Shown piece after piece: positions 49,375 to 57,707 of a stretch of DNA of 64,000 nucleotides. The first letter of the stretch is position 1. Every line of letters begins with the position of its first letter. The stretch is from Schaalia sp. JY-X169 (GTDB taxonomy: Bacteria; Actinomycetota; Actinomycetes; Actinomycetales; Actinomycetaceae): assembly GCF_014069575.1 (NCBI RefSeq), contig NZ_CP059675.1, positions 620,001 through 684,000 of the forward strand. The letters run 5' to 3'. Below the pieces are notes generated by a model. It was not told where the DNA came from and made no database searches. It saw only the letters and a list, made by a program, of their open reading frames with translations. The position numbers and the translations under genes were made by a program.

Positions 49375-52026
49375 GTGGCTAAATCGACTAAGACTTTCGA
49401 CAAAGAGTTCTCCTTCTACTCCGAGCTCTGGCGGTTCTATGCTGCGAATAGAGGCAAGATCAGGTCCCGGTACAACGACTTAACAAAGAAATTCCTCGCC
49501 TACAACGACCCGGCTGACAACTCGGGAGCATTCTTGCGCCCGCCGCAGTTCGAAGCGCTCGAGATGTATGTATTTATTAAGGAGTTTCTAGACAATCGTC
49601 AGGTGTATGAGATCTTCGACGAGTGGCGCAAACGCGAAGGGAAGTTTGCAGAGCGTTCTTACTATTCCATCTCTGTTGAAGGGCAGGCTCGGTTCTTTGA
49701 TGACGTCACAGAGGAGCAAACCGATCTGCTCTTCAAGCAGATGAAGGCGTACCGGGAGAGCTACTCGAACTACATTTACGCGCTGACCATGGGGCTAGGG
49801 AAAACCATTCTCATGGCTACGTGCATTTTCTACGAGTTCTTGCTTGCAAACAAGTATCCGAAGGATAAGCGCTTTGTCCATAACGCGCTGGTTTTCGCCC
49901 CAGACAAAACCGTGCTCGAGTCTCTTCGCGAAATAGTCACCTTCGACAAGTCAAAGGTGATTCCTCCCGAATACGCCCGCATCCTTGACCAAAATGTGAA
50001 GTTTCACTTTCTAGAAGACACCGGATCTTCACTACAGACTCTAGATGGATCCGACTTCAACATCATCATCTCAAACACCCAGAAGATCGTGGTGAAGAAG
50101 AAGCGCACCAAAGGCACTGCTGTCGAGACACTGTTTTCAGCGAAACCTTCCTCACTCCTCGGCACCGTATTCGGAACCGAGGATGAAAACGGTGAAGGTG
50201 AGATTAGCGACGAAGCAGAGTTGATTGAAAACCAACGATTCTTGAAATTGACCAGGCTCAAGCAGCTAGGAGTCTATGTAGACGAAGCCCATCACCTCTT
50301 TGGAGCTGGGCTTGAGAAGGAACTCCGAGGAAAGACGCAGGCCAAGACTTCGTTACGCGACACCATTAACATGCTTGCAGAGCGTACCTCCATAGTTGCT
50401 TGCTATAACTACACGGGTACACCTTACGTGAAACGCCAGCCGTTACCAGAGGTTGTGTACGCCTACGGGCTGCCTGAGTCGATTAACAAGGGGTACCTAA
50501 AGCAAGCCAATGTGAAAGCCTTCGAAAATGTGAAGAGCGAAGAGTTCCTAAAGGAAGCTGTGACTACGTTTTGGGCTCGTTACGGTGAACATACCTACGA
50601 TGGTTTGACCCCGAAGCTCGCGATTTTTGCTGCGACCATCGAGGAAGCGCAAGACGAGGTGCGCCCAATCGTAGAACGAATCATTGCGGATCTTGGGCTC
50701 GACGCTTCGAAGATCTTAGTTAACGTCGGAGACACCAAAGTAACGAAAGACGAAGACATCCGGAACTTCAACGATCTTGATAAGCCTGGGTCGGTTGGAA
50801 ATGAAAAGCAGTTTGTTATTCTCGTGGGCAAAGGTAGGGAAGGCTGGAATTGCAAATCGCTCTTCGGGGTTGCGATGTTCAGAAGCCCAAAATCAAAGAT
50901 CTTTGTGCTGCAAGCCACGATGCGGTGTCTCCGGCAGATCACCGATGAACAGCATTCGGCTTCGGTGTTCCTCTCGAAAAGCAACTTCGACATACTCGAC
51001 GCTGAACTTGAGGACAACTTCAACATGGATCTCGATATGCTCGGAGGCGGTGAGCCGCCAGAGCGGAACAGTTACCAAGTTCGTGTGATGCCACCACCCC
51101 GAACCATCACTTTGAAGCGCATCTGGCGTGAGTACACTCTAGAAGAAACCGGATACAACGGACCGATCGATTTCGGACTTGAGGATCTAGACCTATCGAA
51201 ATATGCTGCGACGAGTTTCGAGAAGAGCAAACTCACCTCGCAAACTACCGTTAAGGAAGAGAACGTAGACCATCTACGCGAACGGGTCCGATACTCTCAG
51301 TTCTCGCTTGCTGGTGAACTTGCACGTTACCTAAATTTGTCGCCGATCTTTCTTGACAAGATCCTCCGCGAATCAGTAGACGGGGCAGACCTGATTCTTC
51401 AAAAGGTCAACGACTACAACGAGGTATTAGACGATGTCATCGTCCCCGGTATCTTTCACGCGATGTACGAGATATCTAGTGAGATCAGATCTGATGACAG
51501 AGACTTGGTGCTACTACACGAACCGAAGGGGCGTGGCTACTACGAGTTTAGAGCCAAACCTGAGCTCGTTATACAGCGCAACTCTTCCAAGGTTACGGAC
51601 CAGCAGCGAGACAAGAGTTTCCACGCCGACACCTACTGTTTTGACTCTAAGCCGGAGCAGCAGTGTTTCTGGCAGTATCTAGAACAAGATGAAGTCGCAG
51701 AAGTGTACTTCACCGGTATGTTCACTGCGAACCAAGGGGATCTGGCTATTCAATACTACGATCCAGAATCAAGACGCATACGTTCTTACTACCCAGATTT
51801 TGTTGCACGGATGAGAGATGGATCCGTGCAGCTTGTCGAGGTAAAGGGTGACAACATGATCGACGACAAGATTGTGAAAGCCAAAGCACAAGCAGCAACA
51901 GAGATGGCCACCGCGGCAGGCGTGGATTACAAGATGTACGCCTCATCGAAGATCATGACCACGAATGTATTCGCTCCAGAGGAACCCGCTGATGCAGTTG
52001 AACCTACACTGCTAGACGGTCCTTAA
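49375..52026 (+). CDS. Type III-like restriction subunit (SF2 helicase plus PD-(D/E)XK nuclease)
   Basis: An 883-aa protein starting with GTG. Walker A is MGLGKTILMAT (residues 139-149), motif II VDEAHHLFG (about 303), motif III YTGTPY, and motif VI LQATMRCLRQ. A nuclease domain near residues 805-826 has YYPDFVARM...VEVKGD, the PD...ExK site also found in Res proteins. Between them is a 200-residue region without clear similarity. With Mod it forms a restriction enzyme that translocates or diffuses and cuts unmodified DNA. The gene ends the three-gene operon; 179 bp without a gene follow. Confidence 0.86.
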   Translation: MAKSTKTFDKEFSFYSELWRFYAANRGKIRSRYNDLTKKFLAYNDPADNSGAFLRPPQFEALEMYVFIKEFLDNRQVYEIFDEWRKREGKFAERSYYSISVEGQARFFDDVTEEQTDLLFKQMKAYRESYSNYIYALTMGLGKTILMATCIFYEFLLANKYPKDKRFVHNALVFAPDKTVLESLREIVTFDKSKVIPPEYARILDQNVKFHFLEDTGSSLQTLDGSDFNIIISNTQKIVVKKKRTKGTAVETLFSAKPSSLLGTVFGTEDENGEGEISDEAELIENQRFLKLTRLKQLGVYVDEAHHLFGAGLEKELRGKTQAKTSLRDTINMLAERTSIVACYNYTGTPYVKRQPLPEVVYAYGLPESINKGYLKQANVKAFENVKSEEFLKEAVTTFWARYGEHTYDGLTPKLAIFAATIEEAQDEVRPIVERIIADLGLDASKILVNVGDTKVTKDEDIRNFNDLDKPGSVGNEKQFVILVGKGREGWNCKSLFGVAMFRSPKSKIFVLQATMRCLRQITDEQHSASVFLSKSNFDILDAELEDNFNMDLDMLGGGEPPERNSYQVRVMPPPRTITLKRIWREYTLEETGYNGPIDFGLEDLDLSKYAATSFEKSKLTSQTTVKEENVDHLRERVRYSQFSLAGELARYLNLSPIFLDKILRESVDGADLILQKVNDYNEVLDDVIVPGIFHAMYEISSEIRSDDRDLVLLHEPKGRGYYEFRAKPELVIQRNSSKVTDQQRDKSFHADTYCFDSKPEQQCFWQYLEQDEVAEVYFTGMFTANQGDLAIQYYDPESRRIRSYYPDFVARMRDGSVQLVEVKGDNMIDDKIVKAKAQAATEMATAAGVDYKMYASSKIMTTNVFAPEEPADAVEPTLLDGP

Positions 52027-52205
52027 CGACGTAGAGGATGAGATCAGCGGTCTGCGGTCGACCTATTCGACCGAAGGCGCAACCTTATGTATAGCTATTG
52101 TTGGCCGGACTGCGAGCCAACACATTCGAAGGGCCTCTTGCGGGGCATAATTGTTTTAGGCTTGTAGTATTTAAGGTTTAGCGGAATTTACGGGGAGGAG
52201 GAATC

Positions 52206-53066
52206 ATGTCTGTTGCCCTTGACCGGACAGCAGCAAGTCTGTTTTCAACAGCGCTGCTGCGTCCCATCGTGAGGGGAGAAGATAATCCTCTCCTCGCTGC
52301 TCGGCTAAACGATTATCGAACGCAGGTAGGTGGGGCCAGTAGCCCCAACAGCGAGATTCTGAGAAGTGCTTACTCGCGACTACGTCGACACTACCGTAAT
52401 GAATATGTATACAAGAACTCGATTGCTCAACGACTGTTCATAGGAAGACATCGCGCGGCAAACTCTGCGCTGCTGCAAGAGGTGCCCATTGGTGAATCGA
52501 TTGCGGATTGCCTGTTTGTGAATGGCGGTGTTACTGCTTACGAAATCAAAACAGAACTTGATACTAGTACGAGGCTACTAGCGCAGATAGAGGATTATTA
52601 CCGAGTTTCAACTCAAGTTTTTGTTGTCACGCATCGGGGGCTAGAAGCAACATACCGTGAAATTCTTTCTGATTCACCGGTCGGTATTATAGTGATGAAC
52701 CCTGCCTGGGGAATAAGTGTGCGTAAAGCAGCAGCCGAAAGCAAAGAGAGCCTTGAGCACCAAGCATTGTTTAACCTTCTGCGGGTAGAAGAACGACGGG
52801 TTGTACTAGAACTAGCTGGTATTCCCGCTTTAGAAGTTCCGAACGGTATACGATATAAAACATGGCTTGACCTAGCCATGCAAATTGATGTGTGTAAATT
52901 CCAGTCATTGGTGTCATCTCAGCTCAAACAGCGGCAAAACGCTCTTCCAGATCTGGTGGTCAAGGATCCTCGTACCGCTCCGCTGCGCTCGGCCTTATTG
53001 AAAATTGGAGTCTATAAGAGTAATGAAGTGCTCAATGTTGATCGCTGGCTTAGTGAGGAGCGCTAG
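52206..53066 (+). CDS. sce7726 family protein (PD-(D/E)XK nuclease-like)
   Basis: A 286-aa protein matching the sce7726 family. The stretch ESIADCLFVNGGVTAYEIK contains D101 and E113-x-K115, a PD-(D/E)XK nuclease pattern; the upstream NEYVYKNSIAQRLF helix is also typical. GGGGAGGAGG provides the RBS. The next gene, sce7725, begins immediately after the stop. The pair was named after neighbouring genes of Sorangium cellulosum. Role not established; a nuclease in a defence or toxin module is inferred. Confidence 0.78.
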   Translation: MSVALDRTAASLFSTALLRPIVRGEDNPLLAARLNDYRTQVGGASSPNSEILRSAYSRLRRHYRNEYVYKNSIAQRLFIGRHRAANSALLQEVPIGESIADCLFVNGGVTAYEIKTELDTSTRLLAQIEDYYRVSTQVFVVTHRGLEATYREILSDSPVGIIVMNPAWGISVRKAAAESKESLEHQALFNLLRVEERRVVLELAGIPALEVPNGIRYKTWLDLAMQIDVCKFQSLVSSQLKQRQNALPDLVVKDPRTAPLRSALLKIGVYKSNEVLNVDRWLSEER

Positions 53067-54029
53067 ATGTACTTTCCATACTTGAGAGGCAAGCAAAACG
53101 AGTTGCTTGCGATACGTGAGCTAGCGGCAGAAGGCATAATCGGGGAATCGGTACGCCCGATTATTGAACCGGTGAAGGTCAATCTTTCATCGGGGATGCC
53201 GCGCCTAATGGAAGCGCTGTCTGGCAAGAATATTGTGCCGCTAGTTATTTTGAACCCAAAAGTCGGAGAAATTGCTGAAGACCAACACGGCGTTAGTACA
53301 GTTTCGGATTTCTTCTTCGATAGTAAGTTTAATTACGAGCCAACTTTGTTGTTGGATTCAGTTGAAGGATTCGAACACCAGGTGTCTCAACACCAAGCAG
53401 TTCTAGAGAAAACCGGAAGGTTTGCAGTGGTGGCGCCCGGCGGTCCTGGGGTTGAGACTCTACAGACTGCCCGCAAGATTCTTGACAATCAAAACCTAGT
53501 GCCAAGCACTTTAGTTGTAGCAGCCCAGTCGTACTCGAGAGTTAAACGTGCATGGGATACAAGCGAACTTGTAACACTCGTAGACCCGTTCAAACCTGAA
53601 GATAGAAACGCTGACTACGTTAACAACGGCGAAGAAGAGTTCTCCGACGAATACTTCTATTTCAGCGATGACGGATGGAACGGTGTGTCCGATCACCAGA
53701 CCATCGGCGCTGGCTGGACAGTAGGAGGGTTCACCCCTCGAGTAGTCGCTATTCACTGGACGTACAAGGACCCTCAGGTCGACAGGATAATGATTAGGCA
53801 CTTTACATCAGGCGGCGTGGAAAGCCTGCAAGGGGATGTCGCATCTAAGTTCCTCACCGCAGCGCAGCACCTAGTCAGATTCTTGGATGCGCATCGTATT
53901 CCAGACACTCTGGGTTCTCGGCAAATTCGTAGACACGTGGGGAACGAAACTTTCCCAGGCTTAGGCCCGGTGAAAAAATTCAGCATAGAGAATCATATTG
54001 AGCTGATAGCGCGGGTTGCTGAATCATAA
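53067..54029 (+). CDS. sce7725 family (Beta-protein-like) protein
   Basis: A 320-aa protein with N-terminus MYFPYLRGKQNELLAIREL, the hallmark of the sce7725/Beta_protein family. The fold is probably a TIM-like barrel: PIIEPVKV, LVILNPKVG, DSVEGFEHQV and LVPSTLVVAA form regularly spaced strands. No catalytic motif was identified. The gene is tightly linked on both sides: the start follows the sce7726 stop directly and its TAA overlaps the RES gene ATG by one base. It is likely a partner or inhibitor in the cassette. Confidence 0.78.
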   Translation: MYFPYLRGKQNELLAIRELAAEGIIGESVRPIIEPVKVNLSSGMPRLMEALSGKNIVPLVILNPKVGEIAEDQHGVSTVSDFFFDSKFNYEPTLLLDSVEGFEHQVSQHQAVLEKTGRFAVVAPGGPGVETLQTARKILDNQNLVPSTLVVAAQSYSRVKRAWDTSELVTLVDPFKPEDRNADYVNNGEEEFSDEYFYFSDDGWNGVSDHQTIGAGWTVGGFTPRVVAIHWTYKDPQVDRIMIRHFTSGGVESLQGDVASKFLTAAQHLVRFLDAHRIPDTLGSRQIRRHVGNETFPGLGPVKKFSIENHIELIARVAES

Positions 54030-55060
54030 TGCGGATTTGTAGTGATTGTTTTCACGCTCCATCCTGGCCAGCAAATGCACTCGGTGAACCGTCAAGCGGA
54101 AAATGTTCATTTTGTTGCAAAGTGCGTAAGTCTTGGGAACCGAAGGCGTGGTCTGAGCATCTACTAGGGTTACTCGATCTATATGATATAAGTGCTGAAG
54201 GATTGCCCATCGGTGAGCGAGTTCAAAAGGACTGGAGTCTGTTTAGGACTGACAGGACTGATCTGATCAGTGATTTCATTGTCGAAGCCGTTAAAGGAAC
54301 TGAGTACAAAGTTTCTCAACTCACAACCATTGAACCTAAGAGGGAAGCGGGTTTAGGGTTGGTGGGTAAATGGGAGAATCTCTCAAATGAGTTAAGGAAT
54401 ACTGATCGCTATTTCGCGGTCGGAGCAGTCGATTTTCGGGATTCCATTTCCGGCCTTCTACGCCAACATACTTCCCTAATGAAACAAGGAAATCGTCTTT
54501 ACCGGGCTCGTGTACATGAGCAAAGTGAGCAGTTTGCGCCCAAAGACCTCGACGCTCCTCCTAAAGATCTGTGCACACCGGGCCGAGCTAATCCAGCAGG
54601 TATCCGTTACATATACTTGGCGCATTCACACGATACAGCTATTCACGAAGTCAGGCCACAACGCGGTGCCGTGGTAGCTTTTGGAGAGTTCGCTGTCCAA
54701 AGAGATCTGGAACTTTTCTCTCTAGTGACGAATGATGCGCCCGACTTTTTTGGCGACGGAGCAAGCGACGCTCTGGACGTACGAGCTCTAGTGCTCGCTT
54801 TAGCTGAGCAGCTTCAAGCACCAGTTCTTCAAGCTTCTGGTCCTATTGATTATGTCCCGACCCAATACCTTTGCTCACTTGTCCGGGCTGAGGGGCTTGA
54901 CGGTGTTGAATACCCTAGCTCTCTGGATTCTAGCGGAACCAACGTAGTACTCTTCGAGCCGGATGATGTCAAAGTCAATGACAATATTGAATATGTACGT
55001 ATTGATACAGTTTCCGTGGACTGGTCTGTGACTACACTTCCGGACTTAGGGGGAAGCTAA
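54029..55060 (+). CDS. RES-domain protein with N-terminal zinc-ribbon-like region
   Basis: A 343-aa protein. The C-terminal half is a RES domain, the NAD+-degrading or ADP-ribosyl transferase-like toxin fold: LYRARVHEQ gives R, TAIHEVRP gives E, and YPSSLDSSGTNVVLF gives S. The N-terminus has CSDC and CSFCCK (two Cys pairs), resembling the HEPN/RES N-terminal domains of larger RES proteins. It closes the sce7726-sce7725-RES cassette and ends 25 bp before the right attachment arm. Being the last cargo gene, it was probably gained with the element. Likely effector: NAD depletion upon attack (inferred). Confidence 0.8.
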   Translation: MRICSDCFHAPSWPANALGEPSSGKCSFCCKVRKSWEPKAWSEHLLGLLDLYDISAEGLPIGERVQKDWSLFRTDRTDLISDFIVEAVKGTEYKVSQLTTIEPKREAGLGLVGKWENLSNELRNTDRYFAVGAVDFRDSISGLLRQHTSLMKQGNRLYRARVHEQSEQFAPKDLDAPPKDLCTPGRANPAGIRYIYLAHSHDTAIHEVRPQRGAVVAFGEFAVQRDLELFSLVTNDAPDFFGDGASDALDVRALVLALAEQLQAPVLQASGPIDYVPTQYLCSLVRAEGLDGVEYPSSLDSSGTNVVLFEPDDVKVNDNIEYVRIDTVSVDWSVTTLPDLGGS

Positions 55061-55084
55061 TCAGCAGGTGACTACTTACCGCCC

Positions 55085-55119
55085 AGAGTTCGACACGTGC
55101 CCCCTGAGCTCCACTCGAG
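55085..55119. other. attR: right attP half-site plus core
   Basis: AGAGTTCGACAC (55085-55096), then 12 bases and the core CTCCACT (55109-55115), followed by CGAG of the chromosome. At attL the core is followed by TCGAG. A reconstructed attP has the two 12-bp arms facing each other across 29 bp, roughly centred on the core. Confidence 0.8.
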
Positions 55120-55144
55120 AAATGGTTGAGACATTACTCGTATC

Positions 55145-55173
55145 AGAAAAGCCCGGTTTTCCGGGCTTTTCTT
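55145..55173 (+). terminator. Native ssrA terminator, displaced by the element
   Basis: Twelve-base perfect arms (AGAAAAGCCCGG / CCGGGCTTTTCT) with a TTTT loop and a T-rich end form a canonical Rho-independent terminator. Its only upstream gene now is the RES gene. In the empty chromosome it would lie about 30 bp after the tmRNA end, the normal place for the ssrA terminator. Confidence 0.85.
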
Positions 55174-55247
55174 GTTTGTGGATCCAACTGAAAGCCAGGA
55201 TTCGTGGACGAATACGGCCGAACCCGATGTCACTGTAGTGTTGGCCT

Positions 55248-56564
55248 GTGGAAGTTCTACGAACAGTGACAAACGCGGTCAATGAGGCCGTGAAGGCATT
55301 GGTGTCGATGCTTCGCGACGCCTTCACGGCTTTTGTTCAGAACTGGCCTGTCCTGTTCACGTTGTTCTTTGCGGGGACGGCGCTTCGCGGCCTATTCCTT
55401 TGGTTGGCGATAGAGGCATCCAGCTTCTCCCCTTTGCTGGGCATGCTCCTGCTCCCGCTTGCGCCTATTTCTCTGCTGATCGCCCTCGTCCTCATGCTGC
55501 GGAGAGTCGCGCCCACGCTTCCCGAACTGCAGGAAACGCTGGTGGGGAGTCGGCAAGCCCAAGTGCGTGCAGATTTGACTATTGCCGTAATGGTGCTGGT
55601 TCCGTTTCTTGCTGTCTATGCATCGCAGGGAATGATCAAGGAGGACCGGAGATCATTTCTTTACAGCGCCACAACTGATGAATGGTTGAATCAGGGGTTC
55701 AACGCCGACTTCTCACGAGTGGTGTTCGGATCGGACGCCCAGATGATTGCAATCGTTATCATTGCGCTGGTCTTGAGGAAGGTCATTGCTGGATTCAACC
55801 TGGGGAAATCCTCACTCCCAGTCGCTGGGTTTGCCGGATACCTTGAGGCCCTCTGGCTCGTCACGTTGGCGTCCTACTTCGCGTGGTCGATCGACTCCGT
55901 GCGCGGGTGGGTGCAGTCAAGAGTTGTTATTCGCCAGGTTGGGGCTACTTTCGATGGGATCATGGCGACCCTCGGTCCAGTGGGTTCCATTATTCAAGCT
56001 GTAATCGATCAGGTCACGGGAATAGTCTCCTCAATGGGATCATTGGTGATTATTCCAGTTGCGTGGATTGCAGTTGGTGCCACAATCTACGGTTCTTCTC
56101 TGCCTAGTGCCAGACCAATGATGACTTCTGAGCAGATGACACAGCGATTGCAGCGGGTGCCAAACCCAGTTCGCCGAGTTGCGGCTCAGGTTAGCGAGCC
56201 CGTGGTGAATCCATTCCGCAATACCGTTCGCGCGATAGGGCGAGTTGCTACTGCTGGCGTGATCCCAATGGTGATGTTGTGCGTCATTTTTGCATTTACC
56301 TCTCAGCTTCGCGTCTGGGTTACGCAGGTTCTTCGATTGCTGATTGGTCCACAGTCGGGTGCTTTTTGGGTGGGGGTGTCCCCGTTCGTTGACGTCTTGG
56401 CACAGTCTGTCTACATGACGGTGATGGTGTGCCTGCTTGCATCTTCAGTCAATACCATTATTGCCAGCCAACGTCGCTTAGTAGGAGAGGAATCTGCGGC
56501 TACCCAACAGGAACCTGCACAATCCAGTGCGGAGAGCGAGCCAGCGAAACCCGCACTGCCGTAG
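55248..56564 (+). CDS. Multipass membrane protein of unknown function
   Basis: A 438-aa protein with a GTG start and about eight hydrophobic segments (for example PVLFTLFFAGTALRGLFLWL, LLLPLAPISLLIALVLML, AVMVLVPFLAVYA and VIPMVMLCVIFAFT). No family was recognised. It has a long polar C-terminal tail rich in Glu, Ala and Pro. It converges on the three-gene exported-protein operon, overlapping the last gene by 65 bp. That arrangement may mean it works with those proteins in the envelope, which is only a guess. Confidence 0.65.
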   Translation: MEVLRTVTNAVNEAVKALVSMLRDAFTAFVQNWPVLFTLFFAGTALRGLFLWLAIEASSFSPLLGMLLLPLAPISLLIALVLMLRRVAPTLPELQETLVGSRQAQVRADLTIAVMVLVPFLAVYASQGMIKEDRRSFLYSATTDEWLNQGFNADFSRVVFGSDAQMIAIVIIALVLRKVIAGFNLGKSSLPVAGFAGYLEALWLVTLASYFAWSIDSVRGWVQSRVVIRQVGATFDGIMATLGPVGSIIQAVIDQVTGIVSSMGSLVIIPVAWIAVGATIYGSSLPSARPMMTSEQMTQRLQRVPNPVRRVAAQVSEPVVNPFRNTVRAIGRVATAGVIPMVMLCVIFAFTSQLRVWVTQVLRLLIGPQSGAFWVGVSPFVDVLAQSVYMTVMVCLLASSVNTIIASQRRLVGEESAATQQEPAQSSAESEPAKPALP

Positions 56565-57126
56565 GCTCTACGCCCGTGGGTAGCGCGAAGTACCGGTCCA
56601 CCTGGTAGTTTCGAGGTCGGGCGTACTGCGGGTCGACTGGAACATAGACATTGTTGAGGTCTGCGGAGGGGCCCGGCGCATCTGAATTTGTGCAGAGGTT
56701 TCCCCAAGTGTCTACGTAGGCCTCGCCGGAACTCACCTTGCCGCCAGATGTTTCGTAGACGGTGCCGGTAGAGTCCTCCAGCGACAGGGAGCACTCTGAC
56801 AGAACCATTTCCGGATCCGCGTCCACCATTACAGATAGTTTCCAGAGACGCGCCCCGGGCGCCGCAGTAAACTCCACGTAGTCACCTCCAGTTTCCGCTG
56901 GAACGAGTGCCACGGGGGTCAGTATCGCGGTGTAGACCTCGTTGTTCGGGTAGTCGACAAGGGTCCTTTGAGAGGGGATTACAACCTGGCTTTCGACAGT
57001 GACTCCCCGGTCGGAACTCCACGGAAGGTAGAGGTTCACCATCCGAAAAGACGCTGCGGCTAGCGCAACCACCAGGGCCGGTAGAAGCAGTATCAAACCC
57101 CATCTGTTCCGTTGCAGCCAAGTCAT
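56500..57126 (-). CDS. Membrane-anchored exported protein, third in operon
   Basis: A 208-aa protein with an uncleaved or cleaved N-terminal hydrophobic segment (WGLILLLPALVVALAAASF) preceded by basic residues. The rest is extracytoplasmic and rich in Ser, Thr and Val. Cysteines in SECSLSL and GNLCTNS may pair. No family recognised. The start lies in an ATGA overlap with the preceding gene. Its 3' end overlaps the convergent membrane gene by 65 bp. Confidence 0.65.
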   Translation of the reverse strand: MTWLQRNRWGLILLLPALVVALAAASFRMVNLYLPWSSDRGVTVESQVVIPSQRTLVDYPNNEVYTAILTPVALVPAETGGDYVEFTAAPGARLWKLSVMVDADPEMVLSECSLSLEDSTGTVYETSGGKVSSGEAYVDTWGNLCTNSDAPGPSADLNNVYVPVDPQYARPRNYQVDRYFALPTGVEPTAVRVSLARSPHWIVQVPVG

Positions 57127-57707
57127 GAGGTCGCCCCAAATTGCGTTCGGACTAGATCAACGGTAGATAACCGGCTGGTGACACTGGGCGCATCCGGAAC
57201 AATGCCGAGGTCGACTATCGCTAGGTCGTCGCCGGGCGAACCAGACACACCTCCCGCGGGAATGTGAAGTTCGAGGCCGGGTACGTCCTCGGATGGCACT
57301 TCGAACGCAACCTGGCAGGTAATCGGGACGCCGGGTTGCGCAGGGTCGCAACCATTGGGGATGTCAGCAGGGCCACCGTAGGTTCGTCCGCCCTCGGACA
57401 CCAACTCCATGCCAGCTAGTGTGTGAGGGCGATTCTTGGCTGTGACGTGCAAGTCCAGCACAACCCAGGTTCCAACCGTGTCATAAACCGTCCCGTAGCT
57501 GGTCACAGAGTCCGAGGTCGTCCAAGAGTCCACCGTGATGTCGGCAGCGCGTAGTTCTGCCTTCTGACCGACCTCAATAGTCGTGACGAAGGGTTCACTT
57601 AAAACGTCTTGAGCGGAGGGAAGTGCGCGGTCAATCGCAGACCCAACAGCAAGTCCTGCGACCACAATGACACCGGTTACCAGTAGAGCGGAGTTGACCT
57701 TTTGCAT
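57123..57707 (-). CDS. Membrane-anchored exported protein, second in operon
   Basis: A 194-aa protein with an N-terminal membrane segment (ALLVTGVIVVAGLAVGSAI). The extracytoplasmic part contains a beta-rich region (VVLDLHVTAKNRP, VTCQVAFEVPS) resembling DUF4352/Telomere-type immunoglobulin-like exported domains; the match is weak. Cysteines in NGCDP and ITCQV could form a disulfide. It overlaps both neighbours by 1-4 bp, so all three are coupled. Confidence 0.65.
   Translation of the reverse strand: MQKVNSALLVTGVIVVAGLAVGSAIDRALPSAQDVLSEPFVTTIEVGQKAELRAADITVDSWTTSDSVTSYGTVYDTVGTWVVLDLHVTAKNRPHTLAGMELVSEGGRTYGGPADIPNGCDPAQPGVPITCQVAFEVPSEDVPGLELHIPAGGVSGSPGDDLAIVDLGIVPDAPSVTSRLSTVDLVRTQFGATS

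Larger units (their letters stand above)
35336..55115. mobile_element. Integrative mobilizable element in ssrA, pipolin-like, about 19.8 kb
   Basis: Both boundaries carry CTCCACT (35336-35342 and 55109-55115). Inside each is a half of a perfect 12-bp inverted repeat (GTGTCGAACTCT at 35353-35364, AGAGTTCGACAC at 55085-55096), as expected for attP arms of a serine integrase. Removing the segment reconnects the tmRNA 3' end with a canonical terminator at 55145-55173. Content: serine integrase, resolvase, ArdA, HTH protein, family B polymerase, MobC, relaxase, MobB-like protein, helicase-nuclease, type III-like modification and restriction, sce7726, sce7725 and RES proteins. No type IV secretion genes are present, so transfer would need a helper. 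The flanking host genes are unrelated to it and the cargo is visibly more AT-rich. Confidence 0.88.

Noticed and set aside
35336-55115. Prophage
   Set aside because: No capsid, terminase, portal, tail or lysis genes; mobilization and defence genes dominate.
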